Source: Druceiella hillmani (lineage: Eukaryota; Arthropoda; Insecta; Lepidoptera; Hepialidae). From it: DNA of 64,000 nucleotides. Below, piece by piece: positions 1 through 11,929 of this stretch. The stretch lies in assembly GCA_039881145.1 (NCBI GenBank), contig JAYKKI010000088.1, positions 1 through 64,000 of the forward strand. The letters run 5' to 3'. Under the pieces are notes generated by a model that did not search any database, was not told the DNA's origin, and saw nothing but the letters and a program-made list of their open reading frames with translations. Position numbers and translations under genes: made by a program. The stretch's first letter is position 1, and every line of letters starts with the position of its first letter.

Positions 1-132
1 CTAAATGATACAAAAAAAAATGAAAAACAACATATTTTTTTAACTTTTCCTAACGTTTCCGCGTTTTATTAAAGTAGAAATGTTAGAAAAAAATATGTTG
101 TTTTTATTTTATGTTGTATTTAAATCATTTAG
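1..132. mobile_element. MITE with long terminal inverted repeats
   Basis: The first bases (CTAAATGAT) are the reverse complement of bases 124-132 (ATCATTTAG), and the match continues inward through AACAACATATTTTTT on the left and its complement on the right. The unit is a 132-bp imperfect hairpin with no coding capacity, as expected of a MITE. The window begins at or inside its left end, so the target duplication cannot be checked. Confidence 0.65.
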
Positions 133-465
133 TACTGTTTCTTAATTGTTTCCTGAAATGTGGTCACTAATCAAAAATGTAACCTAGTATTGTGTAGGGT
201 ATTGTTTAAAAGGCTGGTTTAAAAGGTCTCAACAATCTTTTTTTCATTATTTTACATATTACATATTCAGAGACATAATGAACAATATGCAAAACAAAAT
301 ATGCCATACCCCCTTCCCTCACCCCTCCTCTTTCCGAGACTGCTGAACCTAACATTTTGAAAAAGGAGTTCTTCTTGTGCTTGACAGGTTTTCCTGTCCA
401 GAATAACATGATAAATCACATATATACGTAAAATAATGGAAAAAACGCCAATTCGACAATTCGCA

Positions 466-625
466 AATGGTGAGCTAATTTTTAAGACCTTATATAACAC
501 GCCTATGTATGCTGGATATTTTTCATCCCTCAGTTACATGTAGGTATTGAGTACCACCCCTAATACTATTTTTTTCATAATTGCACTATTTCATTGTATA
601 GCGGTTCATAGAGGACACCTGCTGT
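466..625 (-). repeat. dispersed repeat X, copy 1 (inverted relative to copy 2)
   Basis: The reverse complement of this stretch aligns with 6655-6835. Shared blocks include CTATGAACCGCTATA, AATTATGAAAAAAATA, GTAACTGAGG and CATAGGCGTGT. Two diverged copies in opposite orientation 6 kb apart indicate an old dispersed transposon fragment; the class is not identifiable. Confidence 0.6.
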
Positions 626-629
626 CCAA

Positions 630-634
<5 letters not shown>

Positions 635-683
<49 letters not shown>
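635..683. repeat. (TA)n microsatellite
   Basis: An uninterrupted AT dinucleotide run of about 49 bp next to repeat X. Confidence 0.9.
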
Positions 684-686
<3 letters not shown>

Positions 687-719
687 CCATATAAGCATCA
701 CAATACAACTTGGATTATA

Positions 720-830
720 TATAGTATCCAAGTAAAATGGCTGTGACATCGGATCAGACAGACGGGACGAAATTATACCTGTTCAGTTTTTGACATTTCG
801 TTACAGAACCCTAAAAAAGAAGATAACAAA
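720..830 (+). mobile_element. LINE 3'-end fragment (lepidopteran CR1/Zenon-like type)
   Basis: The order GTGACATCGGATCAGACAGA, then a short spacer, then ACAGAACCCTAAAAAAG matches the 3' untranslated ends of a LINE group I recall as very common in moths and butterflies (polypurine GACAGACAGAC, then GGAACCCTAAAAA). It is non-coding and diverged. The family name is from memory and tentative. Confidence 0.4.
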
Positions 831-839
831 AAGCGATTC

Positions 840-1280
840 TCAAATAACAAGATAAGAATTAGATTCGTCTGTGACCATGAGCAATCTAGACAGCAAACTT
901 GCACGCAACGCGTTTATGAAATATTCCAGCGTATTTATCAAACTTACGACAAACAATTCTCATCCATGTTCTTACGCAATACTTAAACAATTAAAGACCT
1001 TATGAACGAAACAAAATTACGATTCACGGTCGTTTTTAAACATACTAATAAGAGTAATGGCACTGTTTACCCGACCGACGTACGTACATAATAAGGCCGA
1101 TAATAATGACGAAATCATCGTTCGGTGGAAACGAGTTAGACGTAGGCGCCTGCTGACACAGAGCTGAGATAGATTCCGTGGTAGCGTAAACTGTGGCAAT
1201 AAATGTAAAAAAAATAAAAACAAAACAGATTTCATGTGTAAAATATTTAGTACAATAACTGAAACTGATTGAAAACATAT
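840..1280. other. no feature seen
   Basis: Ordinary AT-rich sequence between a LINE fragment and a minisatellite. Two overlapping minus-strand frames of 72-77 codons show no recognisable motif and no codon pattern, and are treated as chance. Confidence 0.5.
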
Positions 1281-2168
1281 GTTACTGAGAATGTCAGTTC
1301 AATAGAGACCGGATTGCATATAACCGTGATTTGTCGAATTTCAATTCATTCAACTTTTGAAAATCTCAGTTTAATTAAAACCGCATTGCATATAACCGTG
1401 ACATATATTGCTGAAAATCTCGGTTCAATATATAGAGGCCGCATTGGATATAACCGTGACATATACGAGCATTGCTGAGAATCTCGGTTCAATAGATAGA
1501 GAGCGCATTGCCTATAACCGTGCATACAACCGCGACATTTATTGCTGAGAATCTCAGTTTAATTGAGACCGCATTGCATATAACCGTGACATATATTGCT
1601 GATAATCTCAGTTCAATTGAGACCGCACTGCATATCACTGTGACATATATTGATGAGAATCTCGGTTCAATAGATAGAGGCCGCATTGCATATAACCGTG
1701 ATATATATTGCTCAAAATCTCGGTTCAGTAGATAGAGACCGCATTGCCTATAACCGTGACATTTATAGCTGAGAATCTCGATTCAAAAGATAGAGGCCGC
1801 ATTGCATATTAACTGTGACATATATTGCTAACAATCTCGGTTCAATAGTAGAGACCGCATTGCATATAACCGTGATATATATATATATTACTCAGAATCT
1901 AGGTTCAATAGATTATTTTACTCAGAATTATATTAAAATTATATTACTCAGAATCTAGGTTCAATAGATAGAGACCACATTGCCTATAACCGTGACATTT
2001 ATTGCTGAGAATTTTAGTTCAATTGAGACCGCATTGCATATAACTGTGACATATATTGCTGAAAATCTCGTTTCAATATATAGGGACCGCATTGCCTATA
2101 ACCGTGCATATAACAGTGACATGTATTGCTGAGAATCTCTGTTAATAGAGACCGGATTGCATATAACT
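1281..2168. repeat. minisatellite, unit about 57-64 bp, about 14 copies
   Basis: The phrase GACCGCATTGCATATAACCG recurs about 14 times at intervals of 52-72 bp, mostly near 58, joined by GCTGAGAATCTCGGTTCAAT. Copies differ by small indels and substitutions, so the array is old. Frames of 65-75 codons on both strands are by-products of the repeat and are not genes. Confidence 0.9.
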
Positions 2169-2254
2169 CAAATAGACTGGCAAAAATCTATAGTTATAGT
2201 GTTGAGACGAAGTGTTACCATAATAAAAATAACACTCTCATACAAAACAAAAAT

Positions 2255-2880
2255 AAAACATAGTCCCTTTAAGAGTTTTATTTAAATCGCCAACCAGACA
2301 AATGAGAAATATTGTATTTTTTATGGAAAGTCAGGCTATTATTCATAACAATCTGCGAATACTATTTCTACGGAACTTTTTTATCTAGCAAGATAAAAAA
2401 GAAGAAAGCACTGATTGTGCCTCATTATATAAACAGATGTAACATATTCCACGAAACTTACAGACACTTGAAACTTAAAGCGTCTTAGAAAAAATGTAGG
2501 AAATCTCGGAAAGAGAAAAAAAGACATTCATTTTGACAACAGAACAAATGTTAATGGCGGTTAATAGTTTATTTTTAATTAATTTAGACAATGGCTACAC
2601 AACAAAAAGTAGCGATCGATATTGCTTATTTTTCGTAATCTTTTCTAAAAAATTGTTACGGCATTCGTTAGATATGTGTCGTAATTTTTATTCCTTATTT
2701 ACAATTCTTAATATAATAAAAATATAAATAAATAAACATTTTTTATATCACGGTTACAAATTTTATTTTATATTTTGCTCTTTCCTGATTTTCAATCCCT
2801 GAATGGTTTGGTTTTCTAAATTCTTAAAAATACAGCCTCTTTAAATAATATTTTATTTCTGTAATGTAAGGCTAATTTTC
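2255..2880. repeat. dispersed element Y, copy 1
   Basis: About 630 bp align collinearly with 61195-61830 in the same orientation. Shared blocks include AGTTTTAT near the start, GACAAATGAGAAAT / GACAAAAGAGAAAT, CATTCATTTTGACAAC / CCTTCATTTTGACAAC, TTTATTTTTAATTAATTTAG, CAATGGCTACAC and TTTGGTTTT. The 3' part also matches 53755-53900. Read on the minus strand, both copies contain a related but broken reading frame (see the entry at 61195). The class is unknown; a transposon or an old duplicated segment are both possible. Confidence 0.6.
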
Positions 2881-3234
2881 TATAAACATTCCTCAAAAAT
2901 AAGGCATCTATCCAGCCCGAAATTTACTTAGATTTCATTGGTAAAAGCTGTCATTCATTGTATGTATTTCTCCGTGGTCATTGCCTTATTTTAGGAAAAT
3001 ATCCATCAAAATGTTCCATCGTTGTAACAATAAAAATCTAACGAAGTACTTATTAACATTTTAGTAACGATTACAAAAAAATAATCAATACTGAGTGTTT
3101 CTTTTAGTATGTATCCATTGCCTAAATTAATTAAACATAAAAATTTCATCGGTTCAGATATCAACATTACCTACAAAGTCTTCGTGGCGCTAATTATCCT
3201 ATGGGAGGTCATCGGAACTAATTCAGAAATTAGG
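2881..3234. other. no feature seen
   Basis: AT-rich spacer between element Y and the 36-bp array; no motif recognised on either strand. Confidence 0.4.
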
Positions 3235-3583
3235 ATTGTGATGACAATATCAGTAAAATAAAAATAACGTATTGTGATGACAATATCAGTAAAATAAAAA
3301 TAACGTATTGCGATGACAATATCAGTAAAATAAAAATAACGTATTGTGATGACAATATCAGTAAAATAAAAATAACGTATTGCGATGACAATATCAGTAA
3401 CATAAAAATAACGTATTGTGATGACAATATCAGTAAAATAAAAATAACGTATTGTGATGACAATATCAGTAAAATAAAAATAACGTATTGTGATGACAAT
3501 ATCAGTAAAATAAAAATAACTTATTGTGATGACAATATCAGTAAAATAAAAATAACGTATTGTGATGACAATATCAGTAAAAG
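3235..3583. repeat. 36-bp tandem repeat, about 9.6 copies
   Basis: The unit is GTGATGACAATATCAG followed by TAAAATAAAAATAACGTATT (36 bp). Copies are nearly identical, with only G/A changes such as TGCGATGA and one AACATAAA, so the array is young or homogenised. Because 36 is divisible by three, the minus strand stays open across the array and encodes a 12-residue repeat (FYFTDIVITIRY). This is a property of the repeat, not evidence of a gene. Confidence 0.95.
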
Positions 3584-3867
3584 TGACGTTCATAAAATGT
3601 GATTTTCCTTGTTAGATTTTGATACGTATAATACAGGCTTTGAGATGTTGCTCGAACCAAAGCTGACGCCATGGGCGTTAGTTTCTACGCAGAGTCAACG
3701 TTTACAAAATAGGACTCACCTGGTCTGATCACGTGTCGAAAAGAGGAATAAAATTAGTAGCTGTCAAAAAATAGTGATCTCAAAAGCCTTAAGAAAAAGA
3801 TTAGAAGAGAAAAAATTATTGGAACCTTAAGACTAATTTTTAAAAACAAAATTGATCAAGCTGTCTG
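3584..3867. other. no feature seen
   Basis: Spacer between two arrays; no recognised motif. Confidence 0.4.
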
Positions 3868-4446
3868 CGTTGTATCGACAGTAGTAAGAAATGGCCCTTT
3901 CATAGATTCTTTTGAAATGTTCAACCGATGGTAGCAAGAAATGGTCCTTTCATAAATTCTTTTTAAATGTTCGTTCAACCGACGATAGTAAGAAAAGACC
4001 ATTTCATACATTCCTTTGATAAATTCCATCAAGGGTAGCAAAAAAAGGCCCTGTCTTTCATTTTTTTGGGATATTCAATAGAAGTTAGCAAGAAAAGGCC
4101 CTTTCATACATTTTTTTAAAATATTCAATGGACGGTAGCAAGAAAAGGCCCTTTCATACATTCTTTGGGCATGTTCAATCGACGGTAGTCAGAAAAGGTC
4201 CTTTCATACATTCTTTTTAAATGTTTAACCGACGGTAGCAAGAAATGGTCCTTTCATAAATTCTTTTGAGGTATTCAATCGAATGTAGCAATAAAAGACC
4301 ATTTCATATATTCTTTTGAGAAGTTCAATCAACGGTAGCAAGAAAAGTCACTTTCTTACATTCTTTTGAAATGGTCAATCAACAGTAGCAAGAAAAGTTC
4401 CTTTCATGCATTCTTTTGAGATGTTCAATCGAGAGTAGCAAGAAAA
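3868..4446. repeat. 50-bp minisatellite, about 12 copies
   Basis: GGTAGCAAGAAAAGGCCC followed by TTTCATACATTCTTTTGA and ATGTTCAATCGAC repeats about 12 times at intervals of 49-51 bp. Copies are more diverged than in the 36-bp array. A 61-codon minus-strand frame inside is a by-product. Confidence 0.9.
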
Positions 4447-4835
4447 AGCAGGTTTTATACCTCCTTTTCTTACATGTGTCCTTTAACCATTGTAAAGTAT
4501 CAATATGTACGTCAATTTAATTATATCAGAGGTTAGCATATATATACGGACAAACAAACGCATTATTTTTTTTTTTTTTCTTTATATAGTAATGTTTACA
4601 ATACCTCCCAGTGACCGGTGTTTCTGTTCGCACTGTGAGTTAGGATATAAATATTAAATCACCAATCAATAGACACCCGAATTCGGTATGACTTCGTAGA
4701 AATTAAATTTTACCGATACCGAGAAAACTAAAGGAGAATTCCTACGCCGCTATGGAATACCGTATCGCATTGAAAGCCAATATACTTAGTCAATTTATTG
4801 TAATAAAAAAAATCGTGAAATACAACATATACTTG

Positions 4836-4920
4836 CACAATTAGTGTTTCCTGCCATCAACCCCCCATCAAATATTAATAGAATGCGCTGTGAACATGTG
4901 CTTAAAAGGCGCTCATCTTA
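4836..4920 (+). repeat. dispersed repeat W, copy 1
   Basis: AATTAGTGTTTC, TATTAATAGAATGC, CTGTGAACAT and TGCTTAAAAGGCG recur in the same order at 5605-5690. The two direct copies start about 770 bp apart. Each is followed within 130 bp by a CTAAACCAAA stretch, so they may be parts of a longer duplicated unit. Confidence 0.65.
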
Positions 4921-5039
4921 TCCGGCTTTTGTTTATCCTTGATCCATTTCGTGAAACCTTTCATAAGCACAAGATGAAATATTGTTGTAGTTTTAACAAC
5001 AATCAGCTAAACCAAAACACTTCAGTTTATTTTCACAGC

Positions 5040-5115
5040 AGCAGACGTGTTTGACGTTTTGTTTTGTAAAATGTGACGTCACAATCATGGCCGCCCGCGC
5101 GCTGCCGCATTTCAG
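5040..5115. promoter_or_regulatory. CRE palindrome with YY1/Pho-like motif in a GC-rich patch
   Basis: TGACGTCA (5074-5081), the full 8-bp CRE, is followed within 10 bp by ATCATGGCCGCC, which resembles a YY1/Pho core (ATGGC). It sits at the edge of a small GC-rich patch (CCGCCCGCGCGCTGCCG) in otherwise AT-rich DNA. No transcript evidence exists here, so a promoter role is inferred from motifs only. Confidence 0.3.
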
Positions 5116-5604
5116 TTCGCCTAATAACAGATAAAAGTTCGCAAATTTATTTTGCAAAAATAAAATATTTACAATTTATTTTAATCCAAAAAAATATTGT
5201 TTACCTAGAAGCTACCAACATATATTATATTTTATTGTTACAATACGGTAGTTGACTCATTCTAAATTTTGATATTTTTCGTACAATATTGTGAAATATA
5301 AGTTAATTAAAAACCAGTCTTGAAAAGAATTCAAAAATTGATTGAAAAATAAGCCAGTTCTAGGCTTCTAAATTTGAAGATACGGATAGAGTTGGGTATA
5401 TCCCTGTCTCTTTTCCTCTCGTAGAATATAATGTGCAATATTAAAAATGACCTCAAAACACAGTATTGCCGTCCTTGTCTAAAGGTTAAATTAATTAAAC
5501 TTTTATAACTCCGTAAATTTTTAAGATTATCAAAAAAATTTTTCACTCTTCATCAGCTTGTACCTTGAAATTATGATTAATGAAATAAAAAAAATTTAGT
5601 CAAA

Positions 5605-5690
5605 TACCCAATTAGTGTTTCATGTTATCAGCTCCCCATTTAAGTATTAATGGAATGCACTGTGAATATCTGCTTAAAAGGCGTCATTTG
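5605..5690 (+). repeat. dispersed repeat W, copy 2
   Basis: Direct, diverged copy of 4836-4920. It continues into a stretch where ATGCCGTATCACAAC and ATGGCGTATCACAAC form a short internal duplication. Confidence 0.65.
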
Positions 5691-5715
5691 CCGCGCCAAT
5701 TCACCTTCGTTCAAT

Positions 5716-5748
5716 CATACCAAATGCCGTATCACAACATTTGGTATG
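5716..5748. repeat. 11-bp perfect inverted repeat
   Basis: CATACCAAATG (5716-5726) and CATTTGGTATG (5738-5748) are exact reverse complements around an 11-base loop. It lies inside the W copy 2 region and may be a subterminal hairpin of a transposon such as a Helitron, but no matching ends were seen. Confidence 0.6.
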
Positions 5749-5819
5749 CCGCCAATCACACCAATGGCGTATCACAACGCATTTTCGCGGCACTGAGTAG
5801 GGAGCGCTTCGACTAAACC

Positions 5820-6415
5820 AAATTAAAATACTAAAATAAAAAAAAACGTAAGGACAACATTTTTTCCTTATATCATGAAAAACATTTTTTATTGAAAAAG
5901 TTTTTCTCTTAAACCAATAATTCAGTAGTTATAAGGAAATGAACAATTAAATTGATTATAAAAATTAATTGCGCTAGAATTTTTCAATCCCGATCATTTT
6001 CGTTCAATCTATAGACGTAGGCGCGTGTGTAATAATTTGTGCATATTATTTAAAATAAAAATAAACAGAAATAAAGTGAAAAATTGAAAAAAACAAAATT
6101 AGAATTCACGATTTTTTTTTTTAATTTTCTGACCCATTATTTAGGTCATAAAAATAGGAGACAGCTTTTTTAAGCGTTTTTTCTGAATTTATTTAAAATA
6201 AATTTACAAAAAAAAACACCATACGTATTGTCGAATTGATTGGACTTCTATAAGTTTTTATTTGACACCGTACAAATAACCTTGAAATATATTCTTTTTA
6301 TTTCCCACTACACTTTTATATTAACCTCCGCAATAAAAATTTAACTTTTTATACCCAACGTTTGTAAACCCAACTCTGTCTCTGTGCTAAATTTCAAATG
6401 TTTACACCGAATAGT
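5820..6415. other. AT-rich spacer, no feature seen
   Basis: Long A and T runs and no recognisable element or open frame. Confidence 0.4.
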
Positions 6416-6419
6416 TTCC

Positions 6420-6515
6420 ATGAAAATCGCCTGTGACAGTTGGACGGACCGGCGGACACTAAAGTAAATTCATTAGTATTACGTATAGGCAATTTCGGCA
6501 CGGAACACTAAAAAT
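6420..6515 (+). mobile_element. LINE 3'-end fragment, diverged
   Basis: GCCTGTGACAGTTGGACGGA, then TATTACGTATAGGCAATTTC, then CGGCACGGAACACTAAAAAT has the layout of the GACAGACAGACGG...GGAACCCTAAAAA LINE ends. It resembles the piece at 720-830. The family assignment is tentative. Confidence 0.35.
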
Positions 6516-6654
6516 ATTTCCCAGTTTAAGTTATGGGGATAACTAAATATTTACGACTGAATTTGCGCAATGTCATTGACGCTCGATCACCATTTTTTAG
6601 GATTTCGTAGCCAAAAAGACTATTGACTTTCGGAGACTATTGACGCTATGAAGA

Positions 6655-6835
6655 TGATGGTAGGTGTGTTCTATGAACCGCTATATAATGAAATAATGGA
6701 ATTATGAAAAAAATAATATTATAGGTGGCACTCCCTATATGTAACTGAGGAATGAAAAAAAAACCACTGCACATAGGCGTGTGCGTATCGTTAGATAGGC
6801 CTTCAAAAATTATATAGAAGTTCTAAAACAAGTTT
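6655..6835 (+). repeat. dispersed repeat X, copy 2
   Basis: Matches the reverse complement of 466-625 over CTATGAACCGCTATA, AATTATGAAAAAAATA, GTAACTGAGG and ACATAGGCGTGT. Confidence 0.6.
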
Positions 6836-7039
6836 TTTTATTTAAGGCAGTACTTGGTGAGATATGCTCTTCTAAAGTCTTAAAAAGTGTATCACCCCCT
6901 CTAACTTTTCAACTAACCTGTGTAAAATTTAAAATAAAATGGTTTCAATAAGATACGTTGTATACTATTTGAGATATGGGATATTTTTGGTACTAACCGC
7001 AGCAAAACTTTTTTTATTACAGTGTCTTTTAGGAATATA

Positions 7040-7112
7040 AGTTTATAAGTTTATGATTATTTGATGCTACGGAACACTTTGTCCGCGAGTCCGACTCGCC
7101 CTTGACCGGTTT
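7040..7112 (+). mobile_element. LINE 3' terminus
   Basis: GATGCTACGGAACACTTTG, then TCCGCGAGTCCGACTCGCCC, then TTGACCGGTTTT is the classic end of a lepidopteran LINE/SINE tail (GGAACCCT...GAGTCCGACTCGCACTTGGCCGGTTTTT). A related terminus lies at 53455-53510. The recognition is from memory; the internal palindrome GCGAGTCCGACTCGC is visible. Confidence 0.5.
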
Positions 7113-7268
7113 TCCATTACCGTTCGAATTATGGTTTCATTCTTTCATTAATGTCTAAATTATTGTTTTTATTACTACTTCATTAAAATCTCCAGCTAAT
7201 ATTGAACAATAACGTTGGCAACTTTTTTCTGTAATAAATTCGCCCAATGAGTGTAATCTACATAATGT

Positions 7269-10200
7269 GACGTTAGGTTATAATAAATGACATTTATTAG
7301 CACTAGTAACCTGACGTTAGGTTATAATAAATGACATTTATTAGTACTAGTAACCTGACGTTAGGTTATAATAAATGACATTTATTAGTACTAGTAACCT
7401 GACGTTAGGTTATAATAAATGACATTTATTAGTACTAGTAACCTGACGTTAGGTTATAATAAATGACATTTATTGGTACTAGTAACCTGACGTTAGGGTA
7501 TAATAAATGACATTTATTAGTACTAGTAACCTGACGTTAGGTTATAATAAATGACATTTATTAGTACTAGTAACCTGACGTTAGGTTATAATAAATCACA
7601 TTTATTAGTACTAGTAACCTGACGTTAGGTTATAATAAATGACATTTATTAGTACTAGTAACCTGACGTTAGGTTATAATAAATGACATTTATTAGTACT
7701 AGTAACCTGACGTTAGGTTATAATAAATGACATTTATTAGTACTAGTAACCTGACGTTAGGTTATAATAAATGACATTTATTAGTACTAGTAACCTGACG
7801 TTAGGTTATAATAAATGACATTTATTAGTACTAGTAACCTGACGTTAGGTTATAATAAATCACATTTATTAGTACTAGTAACCTGACGTTAGGTTATAAT
7901 AAATGACATTTATTAGTACTAGTAACCTGACGTTAGGTTATAATAAATGACATTTATTAGTACTAGTAACCTGACGTTAGGTTATAATAAATGACATTTA
8001 TTAGTACTAGTAACCTGACGTTAGGTTATAATAAATGACATTTATTAGTACTAGTAACCTGACGTTAGGTTATAATAAATGACATTTATTAGTACTAGTA
8101 ACCTGACGTTAGGTTATAATAAATGACATTTATTAGTACTAGTAACCTGACGTTAGGTTATAATAAATGACATTTATTGGTACTAGTAACCTGACGTTAG
8201 GGTATAATAAATGACATTTATTAGTACTAGTAACCTGACGTTAGGTTATAATAAATGACATTTATTAGTACTAGTAACCTGACGTTAGGTTATAATAAAT
8301 GACATTTATTGGTACTAGTAACCTGACGTTAGGTTATAATAAATGACATTTATTAGTACTAGTAACCTGGCGTTAGGGTATAATAAATGACATTTATTAG
8401 TACTAGTAACCTGACGTTAGGTTATAATAAATGACATTTATTAGTACTAGTAACCTGACGTTAGGTTATAATAAATGACATTTATTAGTACTAGTAACCT
8501 GACGTTAGGTTATAATAAATGACATTTATTAGTACTAGTAACCTGACGTTAGGTTATAATAAATGACATTTATTAGTACTAGTAACCTGACGTTAGGTTA
8601 TAATAAATGACATTTATTAGTACTAGTAACCTGACGTTAGGTTATAATAAATGACATTTATTAGTACTAGTAACCTGACGTTAGGTTATAATAAATGACA
8701 TTTATTAGTACTAGTAACCTGACGTTAGGTTATAATAAATGACATTTATTAGTACTAGTAACCTGACGTTAGGTTATAATAAATGACATTTATTAGTACT
8801 AGTAACCTGACGTTAGGTTATAATAAATGACATTTATTAGTACTAGTAACCTGACGTTAGGTTATAATAAATGACATTTATTAGTACTAGTAACCTGACG
8901 TTAGGTTATAATAAATGACATTTATTGGTACTAGTAACCTGACGTTAGGGTATAATAAATGACATTTATTAGTACTAGTAACCTGACGTTAGGTTATAAT
9001 AAATGACATTTATTAGTACTAGTAACCTGACGTTAGGTTATAATAAATGACATTTATTGGTACTAGTAACCTGACGTTAGGTTATAATAAATGACATTTA
9101 TTAGTACTAGTAACCTGGCGTTAGGGTATAATAAATGACATTTATTAGTACTAGTAACCTGACGTTAGGTTATAATAAATGACATTTATTAGTACTAGTA
9201 ACCTGACGTTAGGTTATAATAAATGACATTTATTAGTACTAGTAACCTGACGTTAGGTTATAATAAATGACATTTATTGGTACTAGTAACCTGACGTTAG
9301 GGTATAATAAATGACATTTATTAGTACTAGTAACCTGACATTAGGTTATAATAAATCACATTTATTAGTACTAGTAACCTGACGTTAGGTTATAATAAAT
9401 GACATTTATTAGTACTAGTAACCTGACGTTAGGTTATAATAAATGACATTTATTAGTACTAGTAACCTGACATTAGGTTATAATAAATGACATTTATTAG
9501 TACTAGTAACCTGACGTTAGGTTACAATAAATGACATTTATTAGTACTAGTAACCTGACGTTAGGTTATAATAAATGACATTTATTAGTACTAGTAACCT
9601 GACATTAGGTTATAATAAATGACATTTATTAGTACTAGTAACCTGACGTTAGGTTACAATAAATGACATTTATTAGTACTAGTAACCTGACGTTAGGTTA
9701 TAATAAATGACATTTATTAGCACTAGTAACCTGACATTAGGTTATAATAAATGACATTTATTAGTACTAGTAACCTGACGTTAGGTTACAATAAATGACA
9801 TTTATTAGTACTAGTAACCTGACGTTAGGTTATAATAAATGACATTTATTAGTACTAGTAACCTGACGTTAGGTTATAATAAATGACATTTATTAGTACT
9901 AGTAACCTGACATTAGGTTATAATAAATGACATTTATTAGTACTAGTAACCTGACGTTAGGTTACAATAAATGACATTTATTAGTACTAGTAACCTGACG
10001 TTAGGTTATAATAAATGACATTTATTAGTACTAGTAACCTGACGTTAGGTTACAATAAATGACATTTATTAGTACTAGTAACCTGACGTTAGGTTATAAT
10101 AAATGACATTTATTAGCACTAGTAACCTGACATTAGGTTATAATAAATGACATTTATTAGTACTAGTAACCTGACGTTAGGTTACAATAAATGACATTTA

Positions 10201-11925
10201 TTAGTACTAGTAACCTGACGTTAGGTTATAATAAATGACATTTATTAGTACTAGTAACCTGACGTTAGGTTATAATAAATGACATTTATTAGTACTAGTA
10301 ACCTGACGTTAGGTTATAATAAATGACATTTATTAGTACTAGTAACCTGACGTTAGGTTATAATAAATGACATTTATTAGTACTAGTAACCTGACGTTAG
10401 GTTATAATAAATGACATTTATTAGTACTAGTAACTTGACGTTAGGTTATAATAAATGACATTTATTAGTACTAGTAACCTGACGTTAGGTTATAATAAAT
10501 GACATTTATTAGTACTAGTAACTTGACGTTAGGTTATAATAAATGACATTTATTAGTACTAGTAACCTGACGTTAGGTTATAATAAATGACATTTATTAG
10601 TACTAGTAACCTGACGTTAGGTTATAATAAATCACATTTATTAGTACTAGTAACCTGACGTTAGGTTATAATAAATCACATTTATTAGTACTAGTAACCT
10701 GACGTTAGGTTATAATAAATGACATTTATTAGTACTAGTAACCTGACGTTAGGTTATAATAAATGACATTTATTAGTACTAGTAACCTGACGTTAGGTTA
10801 TAATAAATGACATTTATTAGTACTAGTAACCTGACGTTAGGTTATAATAAATCACATTTATTAGTACTAGTAACCTGACGTTAGGTTATAATAAATCACA
10901 TTTATTAGTACTAGTAACCTGACGTTAGGTTACAAATAAATGACATTTATTAGTACTAGTAACCTGACGTTAGGTTACAATAAATGACATTTATTAGTAC
11001 TAGTAACCTGACATTAGTTATAATAAATGACATTTATTAGTACTAGTAACCTGACGTTAGGTTACAATAAATGACATTTATTAGTACTAGTAACCTGACG
11101 TTAGGTTATAATAAATGACATTTATTAGTACTAGTAACCTGACGTTAGGTTATAATAAATGACATTTATTAGTACTAGTAACCTGACGTTAGGTTATAAT
11201 AAATGACATTTATTAGTACTAGTAACTTGACGTTAGGTTATAATAAATGACATTTATTAGTACTAGTAACCTGACGTTAGGTTATAATAAATGACATTTA
11301 TTAGTACTAGTAACCTGACGTTAGGTTATAATAAATCACATTTATTAGTACTAGTAACCTGACGTTAGGTTATAATAATCACATTTATTAGTACTAGTAA
11401 CCTGACGTTAGGTTATAATAAATCACATTTATTAGTACTAGTAACCTGACGTTAGGTTACAATAAATGACATTTATTAGTACTAGTAACCTGACGTTAGG
11501 TTATAATAAATGACATTTATTAGTACTAGTAACCTGACGTTAGGTTATAATAAATGACATTTATTAGTACTAGTAACCTGACGTTAGGTTATAATAAATG
11601 ACATTTATTAGTACTAGTAACCTGACGTTAGGTTATAATAAATCACATTTATTAGTACTAGTAACCTGACGTTAGGTTACAATAAATGACATTTATTAGT
11701 ACTAGTAACCTGACGTTAGGTTATAATAAATGACATTTATTAGTACTAGTAACCTGACGTTAGGTTATAATAATTGACATTTATTAGTACTAGTAACCTG
11801 ACGTTAGGTTATAATAAATCACATTTATTAGTACTAGTAACCTGACGTTAGGTTATAATAAATCACATTTATTAGTACTAGTAACCTGGCGTTAGGGTAT
11901 AATAAATGACATTTATTAGTACTAG
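7269..11925. repeat. 44-bp satellite array, about 106 monomers
   Basis: The monomer is GACGTTAGGTTATAATAAAT, GACATTTATTAGTACTAGTA, ACCT (44 bp), repeated head to tail for 4.66 kb with very few changes. Almost every base of the monomer belongs to a dyad: TAATAAATGACATTTATTA is a perfect odd palindrome, TACTAGTA is a perfect 8-mer palindrome, and TAACCTGACGTTAGGTTA is a dyad with one mismatched pair. Variant monomers (GGTAC for AGTAC, GTTAGGGT, CATTAGG, TTACAATA, AATCACAT, CTGGCG) recur at fixed distances. Only a few monomers depart from 44 bp (near 10934, 11016 and 11378). It contains no gene. Confidence 0.98.
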
Positions 11926-11929
11926 ACCT

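Noticed and set aside
1269..1735. Plus- and minus-strand frames of 65-75 codons
   Set aside because: They are translations of the 58-bp minisatellite in several frames.
3171..3593. 140-codon repetitive protein on the minus strand
   Set aside because: It is fully explained by a 36-bp tandem repeat whose length is divisible by three.
7269..11925. CRISPR-like array or telomere
   Set aside because: There are no unique spacers between units, the unit is continuous, and it is not a TTAGG repeat; this is a eukaryotic satellite.
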